A stretch of DNA of 64,000 nt from Ponticaulis profundi (GCF_042659465.1 NZ_JBHSSW010000005.1:186001-250000), one strand, 5' to 3'. Counted from the first letter of the stretch, positions 25,679 through 35,093 are shown. Numbers and translations are program-made. Notes: generated by a model not told the origin, from the sequence alone.

Positions 25679-27627
25679 GAAGCACAGCCTCCCTGATCAA
25701 CACGGACAGCAATAAAATGGACAGGGTCGCCATTCGAGTAGTTAAAGGCATAGTGCGGAGCGCTCTGTGTCACGCATCGCCCCTGCGCTTCAGCCTGACG
25801 ACGAATGTCCTCTATATCGGCGTCGCTCACATCCCTGTCTTCCAGATTTAGCAGAAACACCATGACCGGCTCTTCACTTGCTGGCAAAAGCTCGGTCGAC
25901 GAATAAGGGCTGATTTTTACGCCTGTGCCTGTGGTGAACACAAAACTTGGCTCGGCGAAGCCAATTGCCTGAACACCCGTTTCGCTCGGTGCCTCACAAT
26001 CCGTCTGGCTCGGCAATCCGCAAACATCTTCAAGCGCTTCACGCGCAGTGGTCGTCGCCTGAACCCATGTCTGATTGGGCAGGAAACTGATCCGGGTATG
26101 CCAGCCAAGTGTCAGACTTGAAAGCAAAGCGAAGACGATTGCCAATCCGACCTTTCGCCCGATCGAACAGACAAAAACGCCCAACAGGCAGACGGCTCCT
26201 GGAATAAGGCTCCACCATATTTCAGGCGTTTGTTCTGTCCATGTGACCAGAACCTCTCCCCCATTGACCGTTTTAAAGTCTGACGCAGCATCTGCGCGCA
26301 ACAGCGCAGACGCAATCGGTGAGGTAAAGATGAGCAGAGCCGCACCACCAAGCAGAAAGAAAACGAGCGATGCCCACCGGCTTATCGGCGCGCGCCCACG
26401 GTCCATGAGTTGCACCACGGCATAACCACAAAGAAGCGCGAGCGCCGGATATGCCGGCAGCACATAATGGCTGAGCTTTGTTGGCAGAAATTCGAAAACG
26501 ATCCAGGTTGGAATGGCCCAGCTCGCAAGGAAAATCAGTGCAGAGGCATTGCGAGATTTGGAGACGATGCCTTTTATCGTCAGCGCGATGCCCGGTATGA
26601 GGAAAAGCGTCGCAGGGAAGAAGTGAATCAGAAGATGGGCAAGATGATAGCCAGGCGGCCCACCATGACCTTCTGAAGCTCCAACAACCTTGTCTTTCAG
26701 ATCCTTGCCAACAGCGCCCCGGAAAAAGTCACCATCGGTTGCCAGTTGAATCCAGAGAAACCAGGGTAAAACCATTGCGACCCAGAGCAAGGGGCCGGGC
26801 CACCAGATCAACGCCTTGAACCAGTCTTCCCTGCGCTCATCCAGCACAAACCGAAGACCAACGCCGACCAGTACGAGCACACCCATTGCCTTGATGGCGT
26901 AACCAACGATCTGATCTGCGGCGCCGAAATCAATATAGTTGTCGATAAAGACAAGGATCAGCCCCGCTGACAGCCCTACCATCCATTGCCAGCCCCTTCG
27001 CTGCCATAGCGCTGCGCCAACGAGCGCCAGGAAGGCGACCATCGGAGTCACGGGCCCTTTGATCAGGAAACCGAAGCCCATGGCAAACCAGAACAAGATC
27101 GCGAGCGGCTTCAGTCGATACGTACCGGCGCGCATATGGATCAGCGCCGCCACGCCCAGTGTTGTTATGGCGACCAGAACGCCATCTGTTTTTGATATAT
27201 GGGCCTCACTGGTCAGAAGGATGCCCGTTCCGAACAAGGCCGCACCTATAAAGGCAGCTCGCCTGCCAATCAGGGGAATACCGCCCCAGAACAGGGCGCA
27301 AGCGGCCAGCGCGCCGCCGATAAAGGACGGAAGACGATAGCTCCAGATCTGCTTGGCTTCCTTCGAAGAAAAGATCGCCGTCGTTGCCGACTGTAACCAG
27401 TGGATACCGGCTGGCTTCTTGTTACGCTCTTCATCCTGATAGCGGATCTTGATGTAGTCGCCCGTCTCCAGCATCTGCTTGGATGCCTGCGCGAAACGGG
27501 ACTCGTCACGATCAAGTGCCGGCATGGTAAAGACGCCAGGCGCCGCGGTCACAAACGTCAGCAGAAACAAGAGCACATAAGCGCGAATGCCTCTGGTCCA
27601 CTGATCCAGCATGGAGGTTTGCTCCAT
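25675..27627 (-). CDS. GT39 (ArnT-like) membrane glycosyltransferase
   Basis: About 650 residues with 11-13 membrane helices. The first periplasmic loop has PALDRDESRFAQASKQM with the Asp-Glu pair essential in ArnT/PMT enzymes, followed by GDYIKIRYQDEERNKKPAG. The C-terminal ~150 residues are periplasmic. ArnT-type enzymes move sugars from undecaprenyl phosphate to lipid A or other envelope targets. The start at 27627 has AAGGA upstream. Divergent from a DPM1-like GT2 gene that could supply its lipid-linked sugar donor. Confidence 0.9.
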   Translation of the reverse strand: MEQTSMLDQWTRGIRAYVLLFLLTFVTAAPGVFTMPALDRDESRFAQASKQMLETGDYIKIRYQDEERNKKPAGIHWLQSATTAIFSSKEAKQIWSYRLPSFIGGALAACALFWGGIPLIGRRAAFIGAALFGTGILLTSEAHISKTDGVLVAITTLGVAALIHMRAGTYRLKPLAILFWFAMGFGFLIKGPVTPMVAFLALVGAALWQRRGWQWMVGLSAGLILVFIDNYIDFGAADQIVGYAIKAMGVLVLVGVGLRFVLDERREDWFKALIWWPGPLLWVAMVLPWFLWIQLATDGDFFRGAVGKDLKDKVVGASEGHGGPPGYHLAHLLIHFFPATLFLIPGIALTIKGIVSKSRNASALIFLASWAIPTWIVFEFLPTKLSHYVLPAYPALALLCGYAVVQLMDRGRAPISRWASLVFFLLGGAALLIFTSPIASALLRADAASDFKTVNGGEVLVTWTEQTPEIWWSLIPGAVCLLGVFVCSIGRKVGLAIVFALLSSLTLGWHTRISFLPNQTWVQATTTAREALEDVCGLPSQTDCEAPSETGVQAIGFAEPSFVFTTGTGVKISPYSSTELLPASEEPVMVFLLNLEDRDVSDADIEDIRRQAEAQGRCVTQSAPHYAFNYSNGDPVHFIAVRVDQGGCAS

Positions 27628-27732
27628 CGGTTCGATCCTTATTCGAAAAAGCCGATACATCGGCTGTGCTTTCTCTTATCTCCCTCTCGCATGTTTGAAA
27701 GACCTTCTGTAAGAGGGGGCGGTGAAAAAGTG

Positions 27733-28479
27733 ATGGAGAATCGCGTGTCTGAAGCAGTCGAGCTCAGCATTGTTGTGCCAGTTCATAATGAATCCGGTAA
27801 TGCGGCCAACCTTGCGCGTGAAATCGCAACCGCTTTGGAAGGTCGTGCATTCGAGCTGATTTTTGTGAATGACTGCAGCACCGACAACACGCTGGACGAG
27901 TTGATTGAGGCGCGCGCCGAACTTCCTCAGCTACGCATTCTGACGCATCGCAAAAATGCCGGGCAAAGCCGCGCCATCCACACTGGCATGATGGCAGCAC
28001 GGGCACCGATTGTCGGAACTCTGGATGGCGATGGCCAAAACGATCCCGCAGACCTGCCTGCACTCTATCGCAAGCTTACGCGCGCTGATGCGCCAGCCGA
28101 TCTTGCCATGGTGATGGGGCGACGCGCCAGCCGACAGGATTCAGCCTGGAAACGGTTTGGATCCAAATACGCCAATCGAATTCGTCAGAAGCTGCTGAAT
28201 GATGGCTGCGATGATACGGGCTGCGGAATCAAGGTCCTCAAGCGCGACGTCTTTGTTCGCCTCCCCTATTTCGACCATATGCACCGCTATATGCCGGCAT
28301 TGGTCAAAGCGGATGGCTTCAACACAGAATATATCGATGTAAACCATCGCGGCCGGATTCATGGTGTTTCGAAATACACGAATTTCGGCCGCCTTTCCGT
28401 CGCCTGGGCTGACATGCGCGGCGTCATCTGGCTCTGCAAGCGTCGCAGACTGCCCGGCGGCGTTGACGAAGTTCGTTAA
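27733..28479 (+). CDS. Family 2 glycosyltransferase (DPM1/ArnC-like)
   Basis: 248 residues, soluble GT2: SIVVPVHNESGN, FVNDCSTDNT, KNAGQSRAI, the metal-binding LDGDGQNDP and the CGIKVLKRD segment, all typical for polyprenyl-phosphate sugar synthases such as DPM1 and ArnC. Here the two C-terminal helices of ArnC are missing. The start at 27733 follows AGAGGGGG; the frame is open 333 nt further upstream but that part is antisense to the GT39 gene. Its position opposite GT39 suggests donor synthesis for that enzyme. Confidence 0.9.
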   Translation: MENRVSEAVELSIVVPVHNESGNAANLAREIATALEGRAFELIFVNDCSTDNTLDELIEARAELPQLRILTHRKNAGQSRAIHTGMMAARAPIVGTLDGDGQNDPADLPALYRKLTRADAPADLAMVMGRRASRQDSAWKRFGSKYANRIRQKLLNDGCDDTGCGIKVLKRDVFVRLPYFDHMHRYMPALVKADGFNTEYIDVNHRGRIHGVSKYTNFGRLSVAWADMRGVIWLCKRRRLPGGVDEVR

Positions 28480-28560
28480 TTCCGACTTTATGATTGCGAT
28501 GACGTTGACGCTTACGCGCGCCGGGACGTCCATCCAGCGCTGAGCAGGGGGCACAACGCG

Positions 28561-29133
28561 ATGAGTGGATTTGGCGTGATGGGGCCGGGGCTGGCCGCAG
28601 CAAGACTGGAAGAGCGCAAGCGTCGCCAGGCCACAAGAGGCCAGAACAAACGACGGGGACGAGGTCCTATGATGGGAATATTCAGTGTCTTTCCACTCCT
28701 GACCATTCCGGTGGTGGTGTACAATCTCATGGCTTTTGTCTTCAACAAGGGGCCGGACCTTGTGGCCGGAGAAGCCGCGACGACCGCGCCTGCACTCGCC
28801 TCGACACTGGCGGCGCCGATCGTTTCCGTTCCAATGGTATCCGGCGCAAGCTGGACTATGGATGGCAGCGATATTCTAATCCTGATCAGCCTGCTTTTCC
28901 TGTTCGTTGAAATCCTGAAGTCCACCAGCACAGGCACAGCGACCATTCTGAACCATGCCGTTTCGATGATCCTGTTCATCGTCTGCCTGGTCGAATTTCT
29001 ATTGTTCAAGAATTTCGCGACATCCGCCTTTTTCATCCTGACCATGATGACGCTGCTGGATGTGCTTGCCGGCGTGGTCGTGACAATTGTCTCAGCGCGA
29101 CGTGACTTTGCTGTCGGCGAAGGGTTCAACTAA
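28561..29133 (+). CDS. Hypothetical four-helix membrane protein
   Basis: 190 residues. A basic N-terminus (Lys/Arg-rich, about residues 17-36) precedes four hydrophobic segments (about 38-60, 103-120, 127-148, 152-180). Similar proteins occur as conserved hypotheticals in alphaproteobacteria. GCAGGGGGC lies upstream of the ATG. It follows the GT2 gene by 81 nt and ends before a hairpin terminator. Confidence 0.75.
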   Translation: MSGFGVMGPGLAAARLEERKRRQATRGQNKRRGRGPMMGIFSVFPLLTIPVVVYNLMAFVFNKGPDLVAGEAATTAPALASTLAAPIVSVPMVSGASWTMDGSDILILISLLFLFVEILKSTSTGTATILNHAVSMILFIVCLVEFLLFKNFATSAFFILTMMTLLDVLAGVVVTIVSARRDFAVGEGFN

Positions 29134-29174
29134 CCTTCGCGACCGGCGCCAGTAATAGCGACAAGAATGACGGC

Positions 29175-29203
29175 CCCGCATGCATTCGCGTGCGGGTTTT
29201 TCT
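29175..29203 (+). terminator. Rho-independent terminator
   Basis: CCCGCATGC (29175-29183) pairs with GCGTGCGGG (29188-29196), one wobble, four-nt loop, then five T. Follows the 28561-29133 gene by 41 nt. Confidence 0.85.
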
Positions 29204-29311
29204 TATCCAAGAAAGAGAATGAGCGCAGCAAAGATCGACAGATCAAAGCTCAGCCAGCCGACACGCGATGCCCAATGTCGCTTTTGGGACGGAACCGCAA
29301 GATCAACACGC

Positions 29312-29693
29312 TCAGTCAGAAGCAGTTCGCCAGACATATGGGTCACGCCACATCTCCACGCGCCCGCATCGCCCCAAAAGGCTTGCGATATGCAGAGCGC
29401 ACCTGCTGTTGCGTGACAGATGGTGCCGCTTCAACCTGACCAAGCAGGTGCGCGCCGAACTGCGCGGAGCACCAGCTTGAAGCCTCCTGGCGATGATGCT
29501 GATCGCTGGCACGTCGACCAGAGGTACGCCGGTCGGCGCCACGGCGATCACCCATGCGTCGGTTTCCGCGTGAGTGGGTTTCGCCTGCCTGGCTAGCTTC
29601 GCGCTCAAAGGAGAGCTTTTCTCGCTTCTCACGAGAAAATTTTGAATATCCTTGTGCCAGGCTGGCACGGCTCGCTGCTACGATCTGTGTCAT
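29312..29693 (-). pseudogene. Possible frameshifted small gene
   Basis: Two frames on the minus strand are open through this region. One starts at ATG 29693 and ends with a convincing tail (AQFGAHLLGQVEAAPSVTQQ... to RGDVA, stop near 29343). The other, 29668-29312, has the convincing middle (ETDAWVIAVAPTGVPLVDVP, then AISIIARRLQ). In the middle block about 79% of codons in the second frame end in G or C, against about 53% in the first. This suggests one gene whose frame changes near 29470-29490, either a true pseudogene or a sequencing error. The protein family is not recognised. Confidence 0.4.
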
Positions 29694-29893
29694 GCCCTTG
29701 TTTTCGCAAGAAAAGGACCAATACCGAAAGCGTGCTTTTTTCGACACGCCAAAGACCTAACATATTTTTTATTTGTCTTTTTTCTTTTCCGTGGCATATT
29801 GGACACATAAGCGATCAGCCACAAAGCGTTGTCCCCCCGCAAGCTGGTCGCGGCCGGATTTTTCCCCTCCCGGCTCGGCGCAAAAGCCAGAAC

Positions 29894-29921
29894 GCCCGGA
29901 TCAGCACCCCCTGATCCGGGC
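29894..29921 (+). promoter_or_regulatory. Perfect 11-bp hairpin in the xth leader
   Basis: GCCCGGATCAG (29894-29904) and CTGATCCGGGC (29911-29921) are exact complements with a 6-nt loop, 51 nt before the xth start. The tail GCTTCATTTCTCC is only mildly T-rich, so it may be an attenuator, a weak terminator or an mRNA structure. Confidence 0.5.
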
Positions 29922-29972
29922 GCTTCATTTCTCCCCTTGCCAGAAGAGACGCGCACAGGCACAGCTAGGTCC

Positions 29973-30776
29973 ATGTCGACTCTTTCTGTTGTATCCTGGA
30001 ACATCAATTCCGTTCGCCTGCGCGCGCCGCGCGTCGTTGATTTTCTGAACCGCCATCAGCCAGACGTGCTGTGTCTGCAGGAAATCAAATGCCGGGAAGC
30101 GCAATTCCCAAGCTCGGTTTTCACCGATGCGGGTTATCCGTATTTTCAGGTGGTCGGCCAGAAAGGACTGCACGGCGTTGCAACGATTTCCCGTATTCCG
30201 ATCGAGCCTGTCGAGCCACCCGAGTTCTGCGGTCTCGGCCATGCCCGGATTGCAGCCTGCAAGGTCGGCGGCTTTGAGTTGCACAACATTTATCTGCCGG
30301 CTGGCGGAGATGAGCCCGATCCAGAGATCAACGATAAATTCGCGCACAAGCTCGATTTCCTCGAGCGCATGGAAAAGGTCTATGGCGCCTATGATCGCGA
30401 CACACCGCTGATCGTTGTCGGCGACCTCAACATCGCACCACAGGAGCATGATGTCTGGTCACACAAGCAACTTCTGAAGGTTGTCAGCCACACACCGGTG
30501 GAGACTGACGCGATGGCGCGCATCATCGACGCCGGCGCCTTCTGCGATCTGGCGCGCCGCGAACATCCACCAGAAGAGAAGCTTTACACCTGGTGGAGTT
30601 ATCGCGCGCGTGACTGGGAAGCGTCCAATCGCGGGCGACGACTCGATCATATCTGGGCCAATCCAGCAGCTGAGCCAAAGGCCATTTCGGGCAGCTACAA
30701 GATCTACAAAGAAGAACGCGGCGGCGAAAAGCCATCCGACCACGCACCAGTTCAAATGACCTTCAGCAGAGGCTGA
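29973..30776 (+). CDS. xth: Exodeoxyribonuclease III
   Basis: 267-residue AP endonuclease/3'-exonuclease for base-excision repair. ExoIII-family marks: SWNINSVRLRAP, LCLQEIKC (metal Glu), NIYLPAGG, VVGDLNIAPQEHDVW (Asp-x-Asn) and the C-terminal LDHIW and SDHAPV with catalytic His. The ATG at 29973 fits the family N-terminus; a longer frame back to 29829 has no matching sequence. Converges on the 30789 gene with a 12-nt gap. Confidence 0.96.
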   Translation: MSTLSVVSWNINSVRLRAPRVVDFLNRHQPDVLCLQEIKCREAQFPSSVFTDAGYPYFQVVGQKGLHGVATISRIPIEPVEPPEFCGLGHARIAACKVGGFELHNIYLPAGGDEPDPEINDKFAHKLDFLERMEKVYGAYDRDTPLIVVGDLNIAPQEHDVWSHKQLLKVVSHTPVETDAMARIIDAGAFCDLARREHPPEEKLYTWWSYRARDWEASNRGRRLDHIWANPAAEPKAISGSYKIYKEERGGEKPSDHAPVQMTFSRG

Positions 30777-30788
30777 TCAGAGTCAGAC

Positions 30789-31904
30789 TTAGTTGTGAGG
30801 GCCCGGCCTGAGGTAAATAGAAACCGGATAGATCGTTTCCCCGCCCTCACGGCAGGCTGGCACAGTGTCGCCATTCAAAACGGTTGCTCGCCAATCGCGG
30901 AAGACATTCTTATACGCTTTGAACATGTCCTGTTCGTCGCTCCACATAGGCGTGGCATCAACGATTTCCAGAAGAGACACTCTTCCATTGGGCAGCACAT
31001 CCAGTTTCACCAAGACGCCAGCTGACCCGATGACCGTGAAACGTTTCGGCCAATAGAAATTCGGAGACTTCGGGCCGATATCTAGACGACATTGCTGATC
31101 AAATGTTGTGAGAAATCGCGGAATTGAGACCATCGGAAACCGTGATGCTTCCATACCTTCAGTGAGCTGCTTGGCTCGCAATTTTGCTGCAAAGACAGTG
31201 TACTTATAGAAAAGGGACTGCACATCGCCGCACTCCTGACGCTGATCACAGATCTTGCTCCATGCGCCAAGATTATGGCCGATCACTTCGAAGGTCTGCT
31301 CCCAGCCAGAGACATCTTCGAAATTGCGTTCGACAAGCTGAACGTTGAGCAATCTTAACCCCAGTGTCGTCAACCAGGCATGCTGATCGGCTGGCTTCAA
31401 AGATGGTGAGGCGAGCTGGGCGAGCTGGTAGGTTTGCGCCAAAGTCCCCTGATCCAGAGACTGCGTTGAAACCACATAAAGCATCTCGACCAATGTCCCC
31501 ATGGTCCAGTCCACAGGATCTCCAGCGCGAGCGCTGACTGTGAACGCATCGACCGCTTTGGTGACAGCGCGATCCGTTTCACTTCCGGACGCCTGGAGCA
31601 AATCGATCAATGCTGAAATAAGCGCCGCCTCCTCACGATACGACTCATCTGCCAATTCATTGAGGGCCTCCACGCATTGCTCTGCCTGCGCAGTATTTCC
31701 GGTCCTGAGCAAAACAATTGAAGCGTCGTACAAGGCACCAGGGCCCGTGGGATCATCTGTGCATGCCGCCGCTTGTTGTGCAGCAGCCGCCCAGTTCATG
31801 TCTCCATTGTCCGTGGGAAAAAAGCGCACCGTATCGCGATCAATAGCGCCAGAGGCGTGCGCAGAAAGACAGAGTGAGAAGAGTCCAAAAATCAGAAACC
31901 GCAT
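30789..31904 (-). CDS. Hypothetical secreted protein with a TonB-C-like end
   Basis: 371 residues. Signal peptide (about 1-17, cleaved near Ala-Ser-Gly-Ala) and a helical region (about 30-230) that may hold TPR-like repeats (AAACTDDPTGPGALYDASIV, TGNTAQAEQCVEAL). The last 90 residues (VIGSAGVLVKLDVLPNGRVS to FRDWRATV) resemble a TonB C-terminal domain, weakly. The start at 31904 is preferred because 31943 hides the signal. Function unknown. Confidence 0.72.
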   Translation of the reverse strand: MRFLIFGLFSLCLSAHASGAIDRDTVRFFPTDNGDMNWAAAAQQAAACTDDPTGPGALYDASIVLLRTGNTAQAEQCVEALNELADESYREEAALISALIDLLQASGSETDRAVTKAVDAFTVSARAGDPVDWTMGTLVEMLYVVSTQSLDQGTLAQTYQLAQLASPSLKPADQHAWLTTLGLRLLNVQLVERNFEDVSGWEQTFEVIGHNLGAWSKICDQRQECGDVQSLFYKYTVFAAKLRAKQLTEGMEASRFPMVSIPRFLTTFDQQCRLDIGPKSPNFYWPKRFTVIGSAGVLVKLDVLPNGRVSLLEIVDATPMWSDEQDMFKAYKNVFRDWRATVLNGDTVPACREGGETIYPVSIYLRPGPHN

Positions 31905-32009
31905 GCCAAATCCCAGCCTTGCCTGCACCCTTTCTACGGACACAACAACAATTGCTCAACTCAGGATTTTCAAAAAATATTGGCACGCCAAGACATGAAG
32001 CGACGACTG

Positions 32010-32633
32010 TCACCGTCGAAAGAACTTTTGCCTGAACTGGCGGACCAGATGCCTCGGCACCCCGGGGAACATGACAAGCGTGAGCACCAATCCGGCAATT
32101 GCGCCACCAAGATGGGCCTCATGCCCGATGGTTGAATTTGCAGCTCCCATCGCAAATGCCGAATAGCCGATATAAAGAACGGCAAACAGGATCGCTGGCA
32201 CCGGAATGATCCCAAAGAAGAAGATCATCATGAACGGCACAAAAAGGCTAACGGCGATCATCACGCCGGATATCGCACCGGAAGCACCAACCGCCGCATA
32301 GAATGGCTCGTTGAAGTTGGCAAACAACGCCCACAGATTGCCAGCTAGCAAGGCTGCAAAATAGATAATCAGGAACCGCGTACGCCCCATCAGCCGATCA
32401 CTTTCCAGCACCGGCCCGAAAAAGAACAGCGTGAACATATTGAACAGCAGGTGCATCAGGTCGGCATGCAGAAAACCTGCTGTCAGGAGCCGATAGATCT
32501 CACCGTCGCGAACAGGACCTACCTGAAACAGCATCGCTTCGAAGAAGGCCGGGCTATAGAAGGCAAACATCGAGATCAGAACATTGATCCCGATAAGCAT
32601 ATAGGTCACTGGCAGGCGGTTACTGACGGGCAA
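32010..32633 (-). CDS. Rhomboid family intramembrane serine protease
   Basis: 207 residues, six membrane helices. The catalytic Ser is in VGASGAISG (about 118) and the His in GHEAHLGGAIAG (about 175); the HLLFNMFTLFFFG loop after helix 2 is typical of rhomboids. Cleaves transmembrane proteins; substrate unknown. It lies 15 nt downstream of the response regulator gene on the same strand, so they may be cotranscribed. Confidence 0.94.
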   Translation of the reverse strand: MPVSNRLPVTYMLIGINVLISMFAFYSPAFFEAMLFQVGPVRDGEIYRLLTAGFLHADLMHLLFNMFTLFFFGPVLESDRLMGRTRFLIIYFAALLAGNLWALFANFNEPFYAAVGASGAISGVMIAVSLFVPFMMIFFFGIIPVPAILFAVLYIGYSAFAMGAANSTIGHEAHLGGAIAGLVLTLVMFPGVPRHLVRQFRQKFFRR

Positions 32634-32648
32634 GATCGGCTCCTGGCA

Positions 32649-33335
32649 TTACACTTGGAGGCGATAACCTCCGGTCTCGGTCAACAGCAAACGTGAATTG
32701 GCCGGATCTGGTTCGATTTTCTGACGCAGACGATACACATGCGTTTCCAGCGTGTGTGTTGTGACGGCCGCGTTATAGCCCCAGACCTCGCTGAGCAGCT
32801 CTTCCCGCGCAACAGCCTGACCGCTGGAACGATAGAGATATTTCAGAATATTCGTCTCTTTTTCCGTCAGACGCACTTTGCGTCCTTCGCTGTCGGTGAG
32901 CATTTTCGTGCTTGGACGAAACTCATAAGGCCCAACCTGAAAGACGGCATCCTCGCTCTGCTCAAAACTGCGCAGATGCGCGCGAACACGGGCGAGCAGC
33001 ACCGAAAACTTGAACGGCTTGGTGACATAGTCATTCGCGCCGGAATCGAGCCCCAGAATGGTGTCCGCATCAGTGGTCTGTGCGGTCAGCATGATGATGG
33101 GTGAGCGCACACCGTCACGTCGCATCAGCTTGCAGGCATCGCGACCATCCATATCCGGCAGGTCGACATCCAGCAGGATCAGATCCACCCGGCCTGACTT
33201 GGCCTGTGTAATCCCGTCACACGCGTTTTCTGCCTCCACAATCGAGAAGGTTTCATACAGCTCGAACTGATCTTTCAATGCCCCGCGCAGGTCGGCATCG
33301 TCATCGATCAGCAAAATGGTTTTCGTGGCAGACAT
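32649..33335 (-). CDS. OmpR-family response regulator (CenR-like)
   Basis: 228 residues. Receiver domain 1-120 with the acidic pair DDD at the N-terminus, phospho-acceptor Asp in LILLDVDLPDMDG (about 53), Thr in MLTAQ and Lys in VTKPF. The DNA-binding winged helix follows (about 130-228; LTEKETNILKYLYR and HTLETHVYRLRQK). The overall pattern closely recalls the essential envelope regulator CenR of Caulobacter, from memory. GGAGCGGGA precedes the start at 33335. No sensor kinase adjoins. Confidence 0.92.
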   Translation of the reverse strand: MSATKTILLIDDDADLRGALKDQFELYETFSIVEAENACDGITQAKSGRVDLILLDVDLPDMDGRDACKLMRRDGVRSPIIMLTAQTTDADTILGLDSGANDYVTKPFKFSVLLARVRAHLRSFEQSEDAVFQVGPYEFRPSTKMLTDSEGRKVRLTEKETNILKYLYRSSGQAVAREELLSEVWGYNAAVTTHTLETHVYRLRQKIEPDPANSRLLLTETGGYRLQV

Positions 33336-33484
33336 CTGGTCCCGCTCCAAACAAGTTTTCGCGACCCCCTATATTGTCATGTCAAATCAACTTTGTAGAT
33401 GCAACTCGGTCAAGACGCGACACAAACACTACACAATCGCGTGTGGTGATGGAACTATGCCCCTTTTACCAGCCGAAAGACCCG

Positions 33485-34903
33485 TTAGTTGACGAGTACA
33501 GCGACCTTGCCACCCAGCGTGCCAGAGATCGCAGCACGTGCAGCAATACGCGGGCTCACAAGGTGCGTACGACCATCACGGCCCTGACGACCTTCGAAAT
33601 TTCGGTTTGACGTCGATGCGCAACGCTCACCCGGCTCGAGCGTGTCCGGGTTCATGCCGAGGCACATGGAACAGCCCGGCTCACGCCATTCACAACCAGC
33701 ATCGGTAAAAATCTTGTCGAGGCCTTCAGCTTCCGCCTGAGCACGCACCAGACCAGAGCCCGGCACGATCATGGCACGTACACCGTCTGCAACCTTATGG
33801 CCTTCAATTTCCTTCGCGGCTGCGCGCAGGTCTTCGAGGCGGGAATTGGTGCAGGAGCCAATAAATACGCGATCAACCTTGAGCTCGGCAATCGCTTCGC
33901 CCGGCGTCAGGCCCATATACTGAATGGCCCGCTTGGCCGCTTCACGCTTGACCGGGTCCTCGATCTCTTCAGGCACAGGCACGGTCGCGCTCAATGGCAG
34001 GGCCTGTTCCGGACTGGTGCCCCAGGTCACCGTAGGCGGCACCTCTTCACCCTTGATTTCGATCACTTCGTCCCACTGAGCATCCCTGTCAGAGTAAAGC
34101 GTTTTCCAATGACTGACCGCCATTTCCCAGGCGCCTGCCTTTGGCGCAGCCGGACGGCCTTTCATATAATCGAACGTGGTTTCATCCGGCGCGACAAGTC
34201 CGGCGCGTGCGCCGCCCTCAATCGACAGATTGCAGAGCGTCATACGCCCTTCCATGTCGAGCGCCTCAATCGCTTCACCCATATATTCAATGACATGGCC
34301 TGTGCCGCCCGCTGTACCGATGATGGAAATCAGATGCAGACCAAGATCCTTCGCTGTCACGCCTTCCGGCAGCTTGCCGGAAACTTTCACAGCCATATTC
34401 TTCATCTTGCGGGCACGGAGCGTCTGCGTGGCCAGAACGTGCTCAACCTCTGACGTGCCAATGCCATGCGCAAGTGAACCAAACGCGCCATGCGTGGATG
34501 TGTGACTGTCACCGCAGACAATGGTCATGCCCGGCTGGGTGCGCCCCTGCTCCGGGCCAACCACATGCACAATGCCATTGCGCAGATCGCCCATCGGAAA
34601 AAACTCGATCCCATGGCGCTTTACATTTCGCGACAGTGTTTCGAGCTGATTGCGGGCTTCCGGGTCCGTGACGCCCTCAATACCCGCCGCCTGATTTTGC
34701 GTGGGTGTATTGTGGTCAGCCACAGCCAGGGTGAGGTCTGGCCGACGCACTGGACGATTGTTCGCATGCAGGCCCGCAAACGCCTGTGGGGTTGTCACTT
34801 CGTGGATCAGATGAAGGTCAATGAATAGAAGCGCGTCGCCATCCGGGGTCTCGTCTACGAGGTGGGCATCCCAGATTTTGTCGTACAGCGTCTTACCAGT
34901 CAT
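33485..34903 (-). CDS. leuC: 3-isopropylmalate dehydratase large subunit
   Basis: Aconitase-family enzyme of leucine synthesis, isomerising 2- to 3-isopropylmalate with a 4Fe-4S cluster. The cluster cysteines are in SCTNSR and GCSMCLGMNPD; GDSHTSTHGAFG is another family block. About 472 residues, full length. Start could be 34903, 34909 or a GTG at 34915. The small subunit leuD, often adjacent, is not beside it: the next gene on that strand is the response regulator. The 178-bp gap upstream shows no clear leader peptide with Leu codons. Confidence 0.96.
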   Translation of the reverse strand: MTGKTLYDKIWDAHLVDETPDGDALLFIDLHLIHEVTTPQAFAGLHANNRPVRRPDLTLAVADHNTPTQNQAAGIEGVTDPEARNQLETLSRNVKRHGIEFFPMGDLRNGIVHVVGPEQGRTQPGMTIVCGDSHTSTHGAFGSLAHGIGTSEVEHVLATQTLRARKMKNMAVKVSGKLPEGVTAKDLGLHLISIIGTAGGTGHVIEYMGEAIEALDMEGRMTLCNLSIEGGARAGLVAPDETTFDYMKGRPAAPKAGAWEMAVSHWKTLYSDRDAQWDEVIEIKGEEVPPTVTWGTSPEQALPLSATVPVPEEIEDPVKREAAKRAIQYMGLTPGEAIAELKVDRVFIGSCTNSRLEDLRAAAKEIEGHKVADGVRAMIVPGSGLVRAQAEAEGLDKIFTDAGCEWREPGCSMCLGMNPDTLEPGERCASTSNRNFEGRQGRDGRTHLVSPRIAARAAISGTLGGKVAVLVN

Positions 34904-35093
34904 TTTCATCTTCACTTATTTTATGAATTGAAGCGCTCTTCTTCCAAGAAGGCAGCCTTTTGTCCAGATAGGATGGAATATCCTTTCGCAAAAGGTCCAT
35001 CAGGCGGTGAAATGTCACGGATTTCAGACGCTGTTCAACCGCTCGCAAAACGTGTAGCCAAGGGCCTGACACCTACGGTTTGGAATTTGCGGC

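Larger units (their letters stand above)
29204..29972. other. Gene-poor stretch between the 29.1-kb terminator and xth
   Basis: Apart from the possible frameshifted gene, this stretch has an AT-rich block (about 29730-29825, with several T-runs) likely holding promoters, and a perfect 11-bp hairpin at 29894-29921. No tRNA or mobile element is visible. Confidence 0.5.

Noticed and set aside
27400..27732. N-terminal extension of the GT2 gene
   Set aside because: Antisense to the start of the GT39 gene; the GT2 fold and a ribosome site begin at 27733.
34916..35093. Leucine leader-peptide attenuator before leuC
   Set aside because: No short frame with a run of Leu codons followed by a terminator on the minus strand.
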